A DNA stretch of 64,000 bases, taken from NCBI RefSeq assembly GCF_016706325.1, contig NZ_JADJJX010000001.1, positions 806,001 to 870,000 of the forward strand, written 5' to 3'. Below, piece by piece: positions 27,551 to 36,096 of this stretch. A program made the position numbers and the translations under genes. The notes below the pieces were generated by a model. It was given only the letters and a program-made list of their open reading frames with translations, was not told where the DNA came from and did not search any database. The DNA comes from Methanothrix sp. (GTDB lineage: Archaea; Halobacteriota; Methanosarcinia; Methanotrichales; Methanotrichaceae). Each line of letters starts with the position of its first letter. Position 1 is the stretch's first letter.

Positions 27551-29266
27551 ATGAATAGAATCAGAGCCCTGGATGAGGAGACGGTGAACAAGATCGCTGC
27601 CGGCGAGGTGATTGAGAGGCCGGCCTCAGTGGTAAAGGAGCTGGTGGAAAACTCCATCGATGCCGGCGCCCACAGGATTCTGATCGAGGTTTTGGAGGGG
27701 GGAAAGAGCTTCATCAGGGTGACAGATGATGGCTGCGGCATAGATCCGCTCGACCTCCCCCTGGCCTTCCAGAAGCATGCCACCTCCAAGATCTCCGGGG
27801 CGGAGGATCTGGAGAGGATCTGCACTCTGGGATTTCGGGGCGAGGCCCTGGCCAGCATCGCCAGCGTCTCAAGAGCAGTCGAGGTGCGGACCAAGACCCG
27901 CGAGGCGCCCTGGGGCAGCTATCTCCGCCTGGAGGGAGGAAGGACGGCTGAGACAAAGGAGGCTGGCTGCCCCGCAGGCACATCGATCACCGTCTGGAAC
28001 CTCTTTCACAATATCCCGGCAAGAAGAAAGCACCTCAAGGGGGCAGAAGCGGAGCTGGTCCATATCATAGATACCATAACCGAGCTGGCCATCATCCATT
28101 ATGATATCGCTTTTGAGCTCTTCTCCGGGCAGCGCACCCACTTCAAATCGGCCCGTTCCACCTCATGGGAGGATGTCCTCACCCGCGTCTTCGGCCTGAA
28201 GGCGGTGGCCGGCATGGCCCCCTTGCAGGCATCCGGCCGGGGATGGAGGCTGGAGGGGATGATCGGCGATGTCTTCAGCCTGAGATCCAGTCCGGACAGG
28301 ATATTCATCTTCGTCAACGGCAGGGCAGTCGTCTCCCGCCCCCTGTCTGCTGCCCTGAGAGAGGCCTACAGGAACATCATCCCAGCAGGCAAGAGCCCCA
28401 TAGCTGTCCTCTCCTTGGAGATCAGCCCGGAGATAGTGGACGTGAATGTTCATCCGGCGAAGAGGGAGATCCGGCTGCTGCATGAGAATGAGATCTGCCT
28501 GGCTCTCACTCAGGAGGCGGCCCGGGTTCTCTCCTCTCATGCCAGGAGTGTGGCTGCTGAAAGCCTGAAGCGGGGAGATGAGATTGGAGCCGGCGAGGAG
28601 ACGCTGGCGCAGAACATTATGCAAAGGACGCTTCCCCTGGAGAGCACAGAAGAAGCCCCCCGAGATGAGAGCACTCCTTCCAGGGATATGCGCCCGAGCC
28701 TGAAGATCCTGGGTCAGATCAATAGGCTCTATATTGTGGCAGAGAGCGAGCAGGGGCTGGTCCTGGTCGATCAGCATGCTGCTGCAGAGCGGATCCGTTT
28801 TGAGAGGCTGGCGGAGCAGTACCAGAAAAGGTCGATCCGCCAGGAGCTGGCCTGGCCGGTGACGATCGAGCTCTCAGCGGGCGAGGAGGTCATGCTCTCC
28901 TCCTGGAAGGAGGTCCTGGAGGAGATCGGCTTTGAGATCTCATCCTTTGGAGGAAGGGCCTACAGCGTCCGTTCCGTTCCTGCTCTGGGAGGGGGGATCG
29001 AGAGCGCCGAGTCGGTGTATGACCTGCTAAAGGACCTCTTCCAGCGGGGAAGGCCGGCAGCGGAATCGAGCAACCGGGATGAGATCCTCAAGCTCTTGGC
29101 CTGCCGGGGCTCAATAAAATCGGGAAAGGAGCTCACATTGCTCCAGATGAAGCGGCTGCTGGACGATCTGGGGGAATGCAGTAACCCCCTGACCTGCCCC
29201 CATGGCCGGCCGGTGATGGTCACCCTGGATCATGGCCAGCTGGAGAGGCTCTTTGGCAGAAGATGA
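27551..29266 (+). CDS. mutL: DNA mismatch repair protein MutL with endonuclease motif
   Basis: The N-terminal GHKL ATPase domain is clear: IAAGEVIERPASVVKELVEN, DDGCGIDPLDL, KHATSKI and LGFRGEALASI. The C-terminal domain (from about residue 375) carries DQHAAAERIRFE at about 407-418, which fits the DQHA(X)2E(X)4E metal-dependent nicking motif, plus ACRGSIKSGKEL and CPHGRPVM. Length (571 residues) is typical. It follows mutS by five bases and its own ATG is preceded by AAGAGAG, so the two repair genes form an operon. Confidence 0.95.
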   Translation: MNRIRALDEETVNKIAAGEVIERPASVVKELVENSIDAGAHRILIEVLEGGKSFIRVTDDGCGIDPLDLPLAFQKHATSKISGAEDLERICTLGFRGEALASIASVSRAVEVRTKTREAPWGSYLRLEGGRTAETKEAGCPAGTSITVWNLFHNIPARRKHLKGAEAELVHIIDTITELAIIHYDIAFELFSGQRTHFKSARSTSWEDVLTRVFGLKAVAGMAPLQASGRGWRLEGMIGDVFSLRSSPDRIFIFVNGRAVVSRPLSAALREAYRNIIPAGKSPIAVLSLEISPEIVDVNVHPAKREIRLLHENEICLALTQEAARVLSSHARSVAAESLKRGDEIGAGEETLAQNIMQRTLPLESTEEAPRDESTPSRDMRPSLKILGQINRLYIVAESEQGLVLVDQHAAAERIRFERLAEQYQKRSIRQELAWPVTIELSAGEEVMLSSWKEVLEEIGFEISSFGGRAYSVRSVPALGGGIESAESVYDLLKDLFQRGRPAAESSNRDEILKLLACRGSIKSGKELTLLQMKRLLDDLGECSNPLTCPHGRPVMVTLDHGQLERLFGRR

Positions 29267-29319
29267 TGGGGTCGGTGATGGGAGATGATAATATCTATGG
29301 GCAGCCCAATTGACTCCTC

Positions 29320-30630
29320 ATGGATCTGGAAGGATTTGCCAAGCGGGGCCTGAGGAGAGATGACCCGGAGATCGAGTCCAAGCTCATTGATCTGATCAGA
29401 GAGGTAAAGGAGATCCCAATCGACCGGGCTGCCATCCTGGCGGAAGCGATCTTGGCAGAGGCCAGGGCGACCCTCAATCCGCGAGGAGAGGTCTTCTCTT
29501 TGAAGAGCGCGGGGGTGAGCATGGGCGACTTCGGTGTGGGCTCGCGCGGCTCGGGCGACTTTTATACCCACACCAAGATCGCCGAGGTCATCGGCCGCAC
29601 AGGAGCGGTGGTCGACTCCCGCCAACTGGATGACTCGGGGGTGGTCCAGGCCGGGGGCAAGTACATCACTGTCACTGTGGACGGCATGCACTCCCGCTTG
29701 AGTGACTATTCCTTCCTGGCTGGTTTTCATGTCACCCGCGCCGCCCTGCGCGATGTCTATGTGATGGGGGCCCGGCCAGTGGCTCTTCTCTCCGATGTTC
29801 ATCTGGCTGATGATGGCGATGTCTCCAAGCTCTTCGACCATATCGCCGGCATCGCCACGGTCTCGGAGCTGATCGGCGTTCCTCTCATCACCGGCAGCAC
29901 GCTGCGCATCGGCGGGGATATGGTGATTGGGGACCGGCTCACCGGCTGCGTGGGCGCAGTCGGGGTCTCAGAGAGCCTCACCGCCAGAAAGAGCGCCCGG
30001 CCGGGGGATGTGATCCTGATGACCGAGGGGGCAGGAGGAGGGACGGTCTGCTCCGCTGCCCTGTATTATGACCGGCATGAGGTGGTGGATGAGACACTGA
30101 ACATCAAGTTCCTGGAGGCGAGCGAGGCGCTCTTGAAAGCGGACCTCCGGATCCATGCTATGACCGATGTGACCAATGGCGGCATTCGGGGCGATGCCAA
30201 GGAGATCTCCTATACCGCTGGGGTGAAGCTGACCTTCCTGGAGGAGAGTATGCGCCGCCTGGTCAACCCCCGGGTGCTGGAGATGCTCGACCAACTGGAG
30301 ATAGACTATCTGGGAGTCTCCATAGATGCTCTGCTCATCATCGCCCCGCCGGAGGAGGTGGAGGCGATCTCTTCCGCCATCCGGGGTGCTGGGGTGGAGA
30401 TAGAGGTGATCGGCAGGGTGGAAGAGGGAGAGGGGGCCTATCTTGATATCAATGGACAGCTCAGGGACTTCTCCCCCCGCTTCCGGGAGGCGGCCTACAC
30501 CCCCATCAAGAAAGCCATCGGCCAGGAGGCAGCGCGGGATGTGGAGGAGATGAAGAGAAAGGTGGACGAGGCGGCAAGAGAGGCAGTTGAGAAGAAGAGG
30601 AGGTTTGTGGAGAGGATACGGCATGGATGA
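29320..30630 (+). CDS. AIR synthase-related (PurM/HypE-fold) protein
   Basis: A 436-residue ATP-binding protein of the PurM/HypE/SelD superfamily. Visible features are the Gly-rich entry GDFGVGSRGSGDFYTHTKIA, the acidic DSGVVQAGGKYITVTVDGMH, RDVYVMGARPVALLSDVHLA, and MTDVTNGGIRGDAKEI. The C-terminal 40 residues form a charged helix. Methanogens carry several such proteins, including hydrogenase maturation HypE and methanogenesis marker 2; this one is longer than either, so I give no specific role. It is 53 bases downstream of mutL. Confidence 0.8.
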   Translation: MDLEGFAKRGLRRDDPEIESKLIDLIREVKEIPIDRAAILAEAILAEARATLNPRGEVFSLKSAGVSMGDFGVGSRGSGDFYTHTKIAEVIGRTGAVVDSRQLDDSGVVQAGGKYITVTVDGMHSRLSDYSFLAGFHVTRAALRDVYVMGARPVALLSDVHLADDGDVSKLFDHIAGIATVSELIGVPLITGSTLRIGGDMVIGDRLTGCVGAVGVSESLTARKSARPGDVILMTEGAGGGTVCSAALYYDRHEVVDETLNIKFLEASEALLKADLRIHAMTDVTNGGIRGDAKEISYTAGVKLTFLEESMRRLVNPRVLEMLDQLEIDYLGVSIDALLIIAPPEEVEAISSAIRGAGVEIEVIGRVEEGEGAYLDINGQLRDFSPRFREAAYTPIKKAIGQEAARDVEEMKRKVDEAAREAVEKKRRFVERIRHG

Positions 30631-30781
30631 GATATCTTTTAAATTTTACTAAAGTGATTTTTTTATAAGGTCTTTACTGTATGTAATAATAATAGTAAAA
30701 AATTTATTTACATTAAAAAACTATTTATATGATAAGCTCTTTCAATTATTACAAGGGGAAAAAATTAAGAAGGAGATAGCA
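30631..30781 (+). promoter_or_regulatory. AT-rich promoter of the winged-helix regulator
   Basis: A strongly AT-rich stretch in a GC-rich window, with TTTTTTTATAAGG at about 30659-30670 and several TATA-like sequences to 30730. AAGAAGGAGATAGC supplies a ribosome binding site for the ATG at 30782. TTACTAA at 30646-30652 followed by AGTGA is a loose palindrome and matches the TTACTAA element near 32764, but it falls in the tail of the upstream unit. Control by its own product is possible. Confidence 0.5.
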
Positions 30782-31165
30782 ATGAAAGAATCATTCATAA
30801 TGAGATTCGACGAGAAGGATATCGAGGTAGTAGAGACTCTGAAGAGCCTGGGGGTGCCAAGGAAGGTCTCCAATATGATCGCCTTCCTGGCCAATGGCAC
30901 AGAGGCCACCTCACGTGAGATCGAGAGGGGCTCAGACCTGCGCCAGCCAGAGGTGAGCATTGCCCTTCGCACTCTGCGCAAGAACAACTGGATTGAAGAG
31001 AAGATCTGCCGCAGCGATGGAACCGGAAGGCCGATGAAGGTCTACCGCCTCAAGACCCCCATTGAAGAGATCCTGCAGCACTACGAGCAGGAGAAGCTCG
31101 ATGAGGCCAATGAGGCATTGCAGTCCATCCAGAGGCTTAAGTCCCTTTTCAGCGATACCGGGTAG
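30782..31165 (+). CDS. Winged helix-turn-helix transcriptional regulator
   Basis: A 127-residue protein with a winged HTH domain: NMIAFLANGTEATSREIE, then the recognition helix region RQPEVSIALRTLRKNNWIEE and a wing GTGRPMKVYRLK. A C-terminal coiled coil (about residues 90-125) would dimerise it. It resembles short TrmB/MarR-like archaeal regulators. It has its own strong promoter region and ribosome binding site. The target is unknown. Confidence 0.82.
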   Translation: MKESFIMRFDEKDIEVVETLKSLGVPRKVSNMIAFLANGTEATSREIERGSDLRQPEVSIALRTLRKNNWIEEKICRSDGTGRPMKVYRLKTPIEEILQHYEQEKLDEANEALQSIQRLKSLFSDTG

Positions 31166-31386
31166 GTCTGGGACGGATATAGAGCCACTCATTTTTTCCC
31201 TATCCCCCCACCTTCTTATAAACACTTAAATGATCCATCGCCCAAGGGCAATGCACCTCCGATGGATTTATCTTTCTTATCCTAAACTACACAAAAAACG
31301 CTTTCACGATGAGGATATATAGAAGGAGGACCCTATATTAATCAAATAGATCAGGGGCCGATGTATTCCATTGCCCGGGAAGAAGT
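31166..31386 (+). other. Intergenic region with tfe promoter
   Basis: No gene is seen in these 221 bases. AT-rich segments (CTTATAAACACTTAAA near 31214-31229 and GGATATATAG near 31313-31322) are candidate TATA boxes for tfe. Confidence 0.4.
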
Positions 31387-32010
31387 ATGCAAGAATTTGA
31401 ATGGCAACAATTGGCAAGGCCGTTTCCAGATGAGCTGGGGGTCAGATCGGATGCGGCTTTAGGGGTCGGCAATAAGCCTATATCAGACAGCTCATATCAT
31501 GGTAGTGATTCATTGGCAGTCATTGAAGAGTCAATCCATCGGGCTTATCTGAACAAGCTTGTTGGTGAAGAAGGTCTAAGAATTGTGGAATGCATTCCCG
31601 GAGAGGAGATAACCGATGAGCGGCTGGCGGAGCTTACTGGGATAAGCCTGAATACCGTCAGGCGTACTCTGTATCTTCTGTATGAGCATCGCCTGGCCAT
31701 CTACCGGCGCAAACGGGATCCAGATTCCGGCTGGCTCACTTACCTGTGGCAGCTCTGTCCAGAGAACTTCGAGAAAGCCCTGGAGTCAGAGGCCAGGAGG
31801 CTGTTGCGAAAGCTGGAAGAGAGGCTGGTCTATGAGAAGGAGAACATCTTTTATGCCTGCACTGAGGGCTGCGCCAGGTTTGTATTCGACGAAGCGAGCG
31901 ATGCCGACTTCGTCTGCCCCTTCTGCCAGGGAAGCCTGGAGTATATGGAGAATGCCAAGGTGGTAGAGGCGATAGAGAAGCAGATAAGGGATTTGAAGGC
32001 CTGCTTGTAA
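31387..32010 (+). CDS. tfe: Transcription factor E, alpha subunit
   Basis: TFE helps TBP and TFB open promoters and stays with RNA polymerase. A winged helix domain (about residues 45-115: GEEITDERLAELTGISLNTV, then RRTLYLLYEHRLAIY) is followed by a helical linker. A C-terminal zinc ribbon has four cysteines in FYACTEGC and FVCPFC. The 207-residue product has about 42 extra residues at the N terminus compared with most archaeal TFE. Either this lineage has an extension or translation starts later, for example at the TTG near 31513. Identification of the domain pair is firm. Confidence 0.9.
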   Translation: MQEFEWQQLARPFPDELGVRSDAALGVGNKPISDSSYHGSDSLAVIEESIHRAYLNKLVGEEGLRIVECIPGEEITDERLAELTGISLNTVRRTLYLLYEHRLAIYRRKRDPDSGWLTYLWQLCPENFEKALESEARRLLRKLEERLVYEKENIFYACTEGCARFVFDEASDADFVCPFCQGSLEYMENAKVVEAIEKQIRDLKACL

Positions 32011-32028
32011 GTGCTATTTTATCCAAGG

Positions 32029-32430
32029 CTATAGGTTTTCCAGGCTGTTGGAGAGCACTGCCGTCCACCACCACCGGGCCATATCCATCAGATCTCGGCT
32101 GAACATGCCCGAGAGCCTGTACTCTCCCCCCCTATTGCTGATCATCCCCGCGCCCAGCAGCTTGTTTCGCATGGCATAAAAGGCAGATCGGCTGACGTCA
32201 AGCTCCTGCAGGAGGTCCCTCCATTCACTGGTCTTCAATGGATCCCCTCTCTTCTGCCTCTCCTCCACAATGCTCAGGAACTTCTGCCCTCTCTCTGCCG
32301 TTTCCTCCTTCTGAAATAGGCGAAGCATAAGCTCGTGATACGGATCTCTTGACCGGCTGATTGCATACTCCGATTTAGAGCGGACCTTTAATGTGGTGGC
32401 CGTCCTTGGAGCCTTGAGTACATTGGTCAT
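32029..32430 (-). CDS. Small winged-helix-type protein of unknown function
   Basis: A 133-residue basic protein with a helix-turn-helix-like segment (WRDLLQELDVSRSAFYAMRN and KLLGAGMISNRGGEYRLSG). A hydrophobic Trp-rich end (MARWWWTAVL) follows. It overlaps the upstream DUF2551-like gene by four bases (ATGA), so both come from one mRNA driven by the repeat-bearing promoter near 32764-32810. I do not recognise the family. Confidence 0.65.
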   Translation of the reverse strand: MTNVLKAPRTATTLKVRSKSEYAISRSRDPYHELMLRLFQKEETAERGQKFLSIVEERQKRGDPLKTSEWRDLLQELDVSRSAFYAMRNKLLGAGMISNRGGEYRLSGMFSRDLMDMARWWWTAVLSNSLENL

Positions 32431-32753
32431 GAGATTGCCAGTATCTCTCTGGCTATATCTGCATACTCATCCCTCAGAGCATAGGTCCTGGGTGCCCGGT
32501 AAGACTTTTTGTTCACCCGCAATATCCCCAGACGGGAGCTGATATAGCCGGTCATGGAGGCCACCACCTTCCTGGATACATCGACCTCCTTGCACACCTC
32601 CTCATGAAGAGATATGATTGTAAACTCCTGCGACTGGACCATGGACTCAAGGACCAACCTCCTCAAGCCATCGCTATCCAGATTGAGGAAATCCATCATC
32701 CTATCCTGTATCTCAGATCGCTGCAGCCTCGTAGAAACCTCCCCCTGGACCAC
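32427..32753 (-). CDS. DUF2551-like small archaeal protein
   Basis: A 108-residue protein resembling the DUF2551 family of Methanosarcinales, which is predicted winged-helix. Visible are a helical N terminus, DVSRKVVASMTGYISSRLGI and the end YALRDEYADIAREIL. The start used is a GTG whose preceding AAGGGAG is very close, so the true start could be further in, for example the ATG near 32699. It is first in a two-gene unit with another small HTH-type protein. Confidence 0.65.
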   Translation of the reverse strand: MVQGEVSTRLQRSEIQDRMMDFLNLDSDGLRRLVLESMVQSQEFTIISLHEEVCKEVDVSRKVVASMTGYISSRLGILRVNKKSYRAPRTYALRDEYADIAREILAIS

Positions 32754-32763
32754 TCCCTTACAT

Positions 32764-32810
32764 TTACTAATACTTTAGTAATATTTATAATATATATACC
32801 TTACTAATAC
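32764..32810. promoter_or_regulatory. Divergent promoter with TTACTAA operator-like repeats flanking a TATA block
   Basis: TTACTAATAC occurs at 32764-32773 and again at 32801-32810. Between them TTAGTAA (32775-32781) forms an inverted repeat with the first copy, giving TTACTAA-TACT-TTAGTAA. The sites bracket an AT block ATATTTATAATATATATA (32781-32798) that can serve as TATA box for the divergent small-regulator and TPR genes. This is the layout expected for an operator bound by a dimeric regulator. Confidence 0.6.
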
Positions 32811-32925
32811 CGATCCAGAAGATATGCAGATCCTCATCCTCCTGGCAAGAGGATGGGCTTTTAAGGATAAGCGGGCATATGTATACCATACAGCAGATCC
32901 AGTGCTGTCTATATCAGAGGATATT

Positions 32926-33648
32926 ATGTCAGATGATAAGAGATCAGGCGCAGATAACCCCGGCCCAAGGAGCGAGAACGAGGAGGCAGCTGCCGCCTGG
33001 GAGCAATCAGGATGCGAGAGGGAGGGCTTTGAGCACTACTACCGGGAAGGGGTGGCTCTGCGCAAGCTCGGCCGGTATGAGGAGGCAGTGCGCGCCTTTG
33101 AGCAGGCGCTCTCCCTGAATGCAGAGGATGCTGATGCCTGGAGAAATCATGCCTTGGCATTGAACCAGCTTGACCGGGGGGCTGATGCCCTCAAATCCTG
33201 CCAGAAGGCCCTGGCCATCGATCCTTATAACCCCAGGACCTGGATTGTGAGAGGCTTTGCCCTGCATATACTCGGCCGGTACGAGGAGGCTGTGGTGAGC
33301 TATGCGCGGGCCATTGAGCTGAATCCACTTGGGCCGGATGGCAGGAGAGCCTGGAACAATCGGGGGGCTGCCTTAGACAACCTGCGCCGGCATGAGGAGG
33401 CGATAGAGAGCTATGAGGAGGCGATAATGATCAGCCCCTTCGACTTCTATGCCTGGAATAACAAAGGGGTCTCCCTCTCCATCCTCGGCCGGCAGGATGA
33501 GGCGGTAGCATGCTTTCAGAAGGCGATCGAGATCGATCCAGAATACGCCGTCGCCTGGAAGAATCTTGCTGTCGCCTATAGATCATTGCATCGCGAACAA
33601 GAGGCAGAAGAGGCCGCCCGCATCGCCCTGGATCTGGGGCTGAATTGA
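32926..33648 (+). CDS. TPR-repeat protein
   Basis: A protein with at least five tetratricopeptide repeats of 34 residues from about residue 35 to the end (GVALRKLGRYEEAVRAFEQA, GFALHILGRYEEAVVSYARA, GAALDNLRRHEEAIESYEEA, GVSLSILGRQDEAVACFQKA). Such solenoids mediate protein contacts. No other domain or membrane segment is seen. I use the ATG at 32926, behind AGAGG. An ATG at 32824 lies about 25 bases after the TATA block and could be a leaderless start, adding 34 residues. Confidence 0.82.
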   Translation: MSDDKRSGADNPGPRSENEEAAAAWEQSGCEREGFEHYYREGVALRKLGRYEEAVRAFEQALSLNAEDADAWRNHALALNQLDRGADALKSCQKALAIDPYNPRTWIVRGFALHILGRYEEAVVSYARAIELNPLGPDGRRAWNNRGAALDNLRRHEEAIESYEEAIMISPFDFYAWNNKGVSLSILGRQDEAVACFQKAIEIDPEYAVAWKNLAVAYRSLHREQEAEEAARIALDLGLN

Positions 33649-33828
33649 CCCTCGCCTCCATTCCCCGATTCAGAGCAGGGGTCATCCCTTCTTCATGGCC
33701 GGGGCAATCCCTGTTCTCTTTGCTGACGTTCGCCACCTGGATGCTGTGGCCGGACGGCCCCGATCCGGCTCATCCAACAACCATCACCAGATCGCAGCTC
33801 AGTGCTCTCCACCGCCTGTGCTCCTATC
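33649..33828. other. Convergent intergenic spacer
   Basis: These 180 bases lie between the ends of the TPR gene and the Toprim gene. I see no gene, clear hairpin or T-run here. Confidence 0.35.
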
Positions 33829-34269
33829 CTAGGGGCCATACAGATACCTCATCCTCTCCATGTAATGGTACAGGCTCTCCACATCCTTGATCTCCTTTCG
33901 GACCAGCTTTTTGATGCGAGAGCGGATCTCCCCATCGGGGCGTGCGCCTGCCGACCTCAGATGCCGCCCGATGATCCTGGCCATCTCATCCCCTTTGCGG
34001 TCCCAGTCGGTGAGGAGGATGATCTCCCGGTGGCTGCGGGCGGCATCCTCGGCCAGGTCGAGGGCCGAGCGGCGCGAGGCAAAGATCACCGGGCCGGCGA
34101 GGCCCAGGGCGCGCAGGGCCAGAAGATCCCGCCTTCCCTCAACAATCGTCGCCGCCCCCTGGCCTGATGCCTCGACCAGGGCAGCCAGCAGCTCTTCCAA
34201 CGCCTCCAGATCGTAGGTCCCCTTCTCTCTGCTCTCCCTCTGCTCTCTACTCCGGGCCACACCCTTCAC
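33829..34269 (-). CDS. Toprim domain protein, UPF0292 family
   Basis: A 146-residue stand-alone Toprim protein. The acidic metal-binding motifs are TIVEGRRDLLALRALG (glutamate) and IILLTDWDRKGDEMARIIG (DxD), the layout of primases and topoisomerases. Small archaeal Toprim proteins of this family have no fixed function but probably act on nucleic acid. A GTG is used as start, behind GGGCGAAGG. It lies 12 bases after the UPF0235 gene. Confidence 0.85.
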   Translation of the reverse strand: MKGVARSREQRESREKGTYDLEALEELLAALVEASGQGAATIVEGRRDLLALRALGLAGPVIFASRRSALDLAEDAARSHREIILLTDWDRKGDEMARIIGRHLRSAGARPDGEIRSRIKKLVRKEIKDVESLYHYMERMRYLYGP

Positions 34270-34281
34270 CCTTCGCCCAGC

Positions 34282-34617
34282 TCAACCATCCCTGTGCTTA
34301 TCCAGCACCGGTTCAAGGATGGAGGCGGCCATATCCTTCCCGATTCCCTTCACCAGCAGGAGCTTTCGGCTGCTCTTCTCCCCTTTAATCACCCGGATTT
34401 GGGATGCCGGCAGGCCTAAGGTCCCAGCCAGCTCACAGACGAGCTGATGGTTGGCCCGTCCTCGGCTGGGCTCCTCAGTCAGCCTGGCCTCTAAAGACCT
34501 CCTCCAGGGATTGTAGCCCGAGGGAACGGCCAGGCGGGAGGAGCCGGGGACCACCTCAAAGCGGATGATGCACCCTGAGGGATGGGTATCAATTGCATCA
34601 GCAGAATCCATACCCAT
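34282..34617 (-). CDS. UPF0235 (DUF167/YggU) family protein
   Basis: A 111-residue protein of the DUF167 family, with IIRFEVVPGSSRLAV, the basic stretch RLTEEPSRGRANHQLVCELA and RVIKGEKSSRKLLLV in the usual order. The family is small, widespread and without firm function. The ATG ending at 34617 is chosen over the GTG just before it. It lies upstream of the Toprim gene as a two-gene unit. Confidence 0.86.
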   Translation of the reverse strand: MGMDSADAIDTHPSGCIIRFEVVPGSSRLAVPSGYNPWRRSLEARLTEEPSRGRANHQLVCELAGTLGLPASQIRVIKGEKSSRKLLLVKGIGKDMAASILEPVLDKHRDG

Positions 34618-34743
34618 CACTATGCTCTCGGAGCTTAAATAATATCGATCTCAATGTCAAGATGGAGGGAACCTGAGCAGCCTGCTCTGATGCTATTTGG
34701 GAAAAGGTTAAAATACCGCCAGCGATGAAGGGGGAGGGGTTCG

Positions 34744-36096
34744 ATGAAGATCAAACAGGTCGTCGTACTGGCAGGCGAGAATGGCATTGATTGCTCCATC
34801 CCCTCAGGCTTAGAGCAGCTTGGCCTGCAATTGTGCGAAAGCTTCTCTCCTCAGGATCAGGGAGAGGATTGTCTACTGGTCTGTGATCCGGAATATGCAC
34901 AGAGCCTGCGCGGCTCCGCCCTCATCAGGGAGGCGCTGGCAAAGGGCTGCCCGGTCTTATTGCATAACTCAAACTGCCCCCAGATATTGGAGGAGATCAG
35001 AAGGACGGGCGAGCTCTCCCGGGAGACGAGAGATCTCCTGGAGGCTGGGGCGCTATACAGGTGTCTGCAGGCGGATGCCCGGAGGCTGGCTGATCTTCAG
35101 TCCCGCTCTGAAGGGCTGCCTCGATATGTGGCCTGCGCCTACGAGAAGGTAGGGGACCTGCGCTATGGAGAGAACTGGCACCAGAGAGCGGCCCTTTATA
35201 CAAACCTCCGGGAGCTGGGCCTGCCCGCCGCCAGGAAGCTGAACGGGCGGGAGATGTCCTACAACAATATGGTCGATGCGGAGACAGTCCTGGAGATGCT
35301 CATCGATCTCTCGGAGTACGATGGAAGAGCCTTTGGCAGGCCCCTCTCAGTGATCGTCAAGCATGCAAACCCCTGTGGGGTGGCCTATGGCTCAAGCCTG
35401 GATGAGGCCTACAGGCTCTCTTTTGCCACCGATCCCAAATCCGCCTTCGGCGGGGTGATCGGCTTCAATAGGGTGGTGGACCTCTCGACGGCGCAGAGCA
35501 TTGGCGATAGCTTCGTTGAGGTCCTCCTCGCCCCGGGATATGAGCCCGAGGCTTTGCGGATGCTCACTGAGAGCAAGCCCAATCGCCGGGTCCTGGACAT
35601 CGGAGACCTGCTGCAGAGGAGAAGGGATCTGTACCAGGGATACTATCAGAAGTCCATCTTCGGGGGCATGATGCTGCAGGATTACGATACCGGCGACATC
35701 AAGGAGTGGAGGGTGGTGACCAAGAGAGCTCCTACAGACTCCGAGGCCCGCGCCCTCCGCTTTGCCTGGAAGATAGCAAAGTACGTCAAGTCCAATGCCC
35801 TGGTCTATGCCACTGAGAATCAGACCATCGGCATAGGATCGGGCCAGGTTAGCCGGGTGGACTCCGCCCGCTTTGGAGCGGAGAAGGCGGATGAGCATGG
35901 CCTGTCCACGAGGGGCACTGTCGCTGCCACAGACTCGTTCTTCCCCTTCCGGGATGGCCTGGATCAGGCCTTCCAGGCAGGAGCGACAGCGGTAATTCAT
36001 CCCGGCGGATCCATCCGGGACTCTGAGGTGATCGATGCCGCAGATGAGCATGATATGGCCATGGTCTTCACAGGCATGCGCCATTTCAGACACTGA
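34744..36096 (+). CDS. purH: AICAR transformylase (PurH C-terminal type) without the IMP cyclohydrolase domain
   Basis: The product transfers a formyl group to AICAR in purine synthesis. Residues about 130-450 are the AICAR transformylase domain: KVGDLRYGENWHQRAALY, LNGREMSYNNMVDAE, the catalytic KHANPCGVAYG, and VIHPGGSIRDSEVIDAADEH. Residues 1-125 do not look like the MGS-like IMP cyclohydrolase domain of bacterial PurH; its conserved Lys/Arg loop is not seen. Stand-alone transformylases of this kind have been called PurV. IMP closure would need another enzyme such as PurO. A strong GGGGGAGGGG ribosome binding site precedes the ATG. Confidence 0.88.
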   Translation: MKIKQVVVLAGENGIDCSIPSGLEQLGLQLCESFSPQDQGEDCLLVCDPEYAQSLRGSALIREALAKGCPVLLHNSNCPQILEEIRRTGELSRETRDLLEAGALYRCLQADARRLADLQSRSEGLPRYVACAYEKVGDLRYGENWHQRAALYTNLRELGLPAARKLNGREMSYNNMVDAETVLEMLIDLSEYDGRAFGRPLSVIVKHANPCGVAYGSSLDEAYRLSFATDPKSAFGGVIGFNRVVDLSTAQSIGDSFVEVLLAPGYEPEALRMLTESKPNRRVLDIGDLLQRRRDLYQGYYQKSIFGGMMLQDYDTGDIKEWRVVTKRAPTDSEARALRFAWKIAKYVKSNALVYATENQTIGIGSGQVSRVDSARFGAEKADEHGLSTRGTVAATDSFFPFRDGLDQAFQAGATAVIHPGGSIRDSEVIDAADEHDMAMVFTGMRHFRH

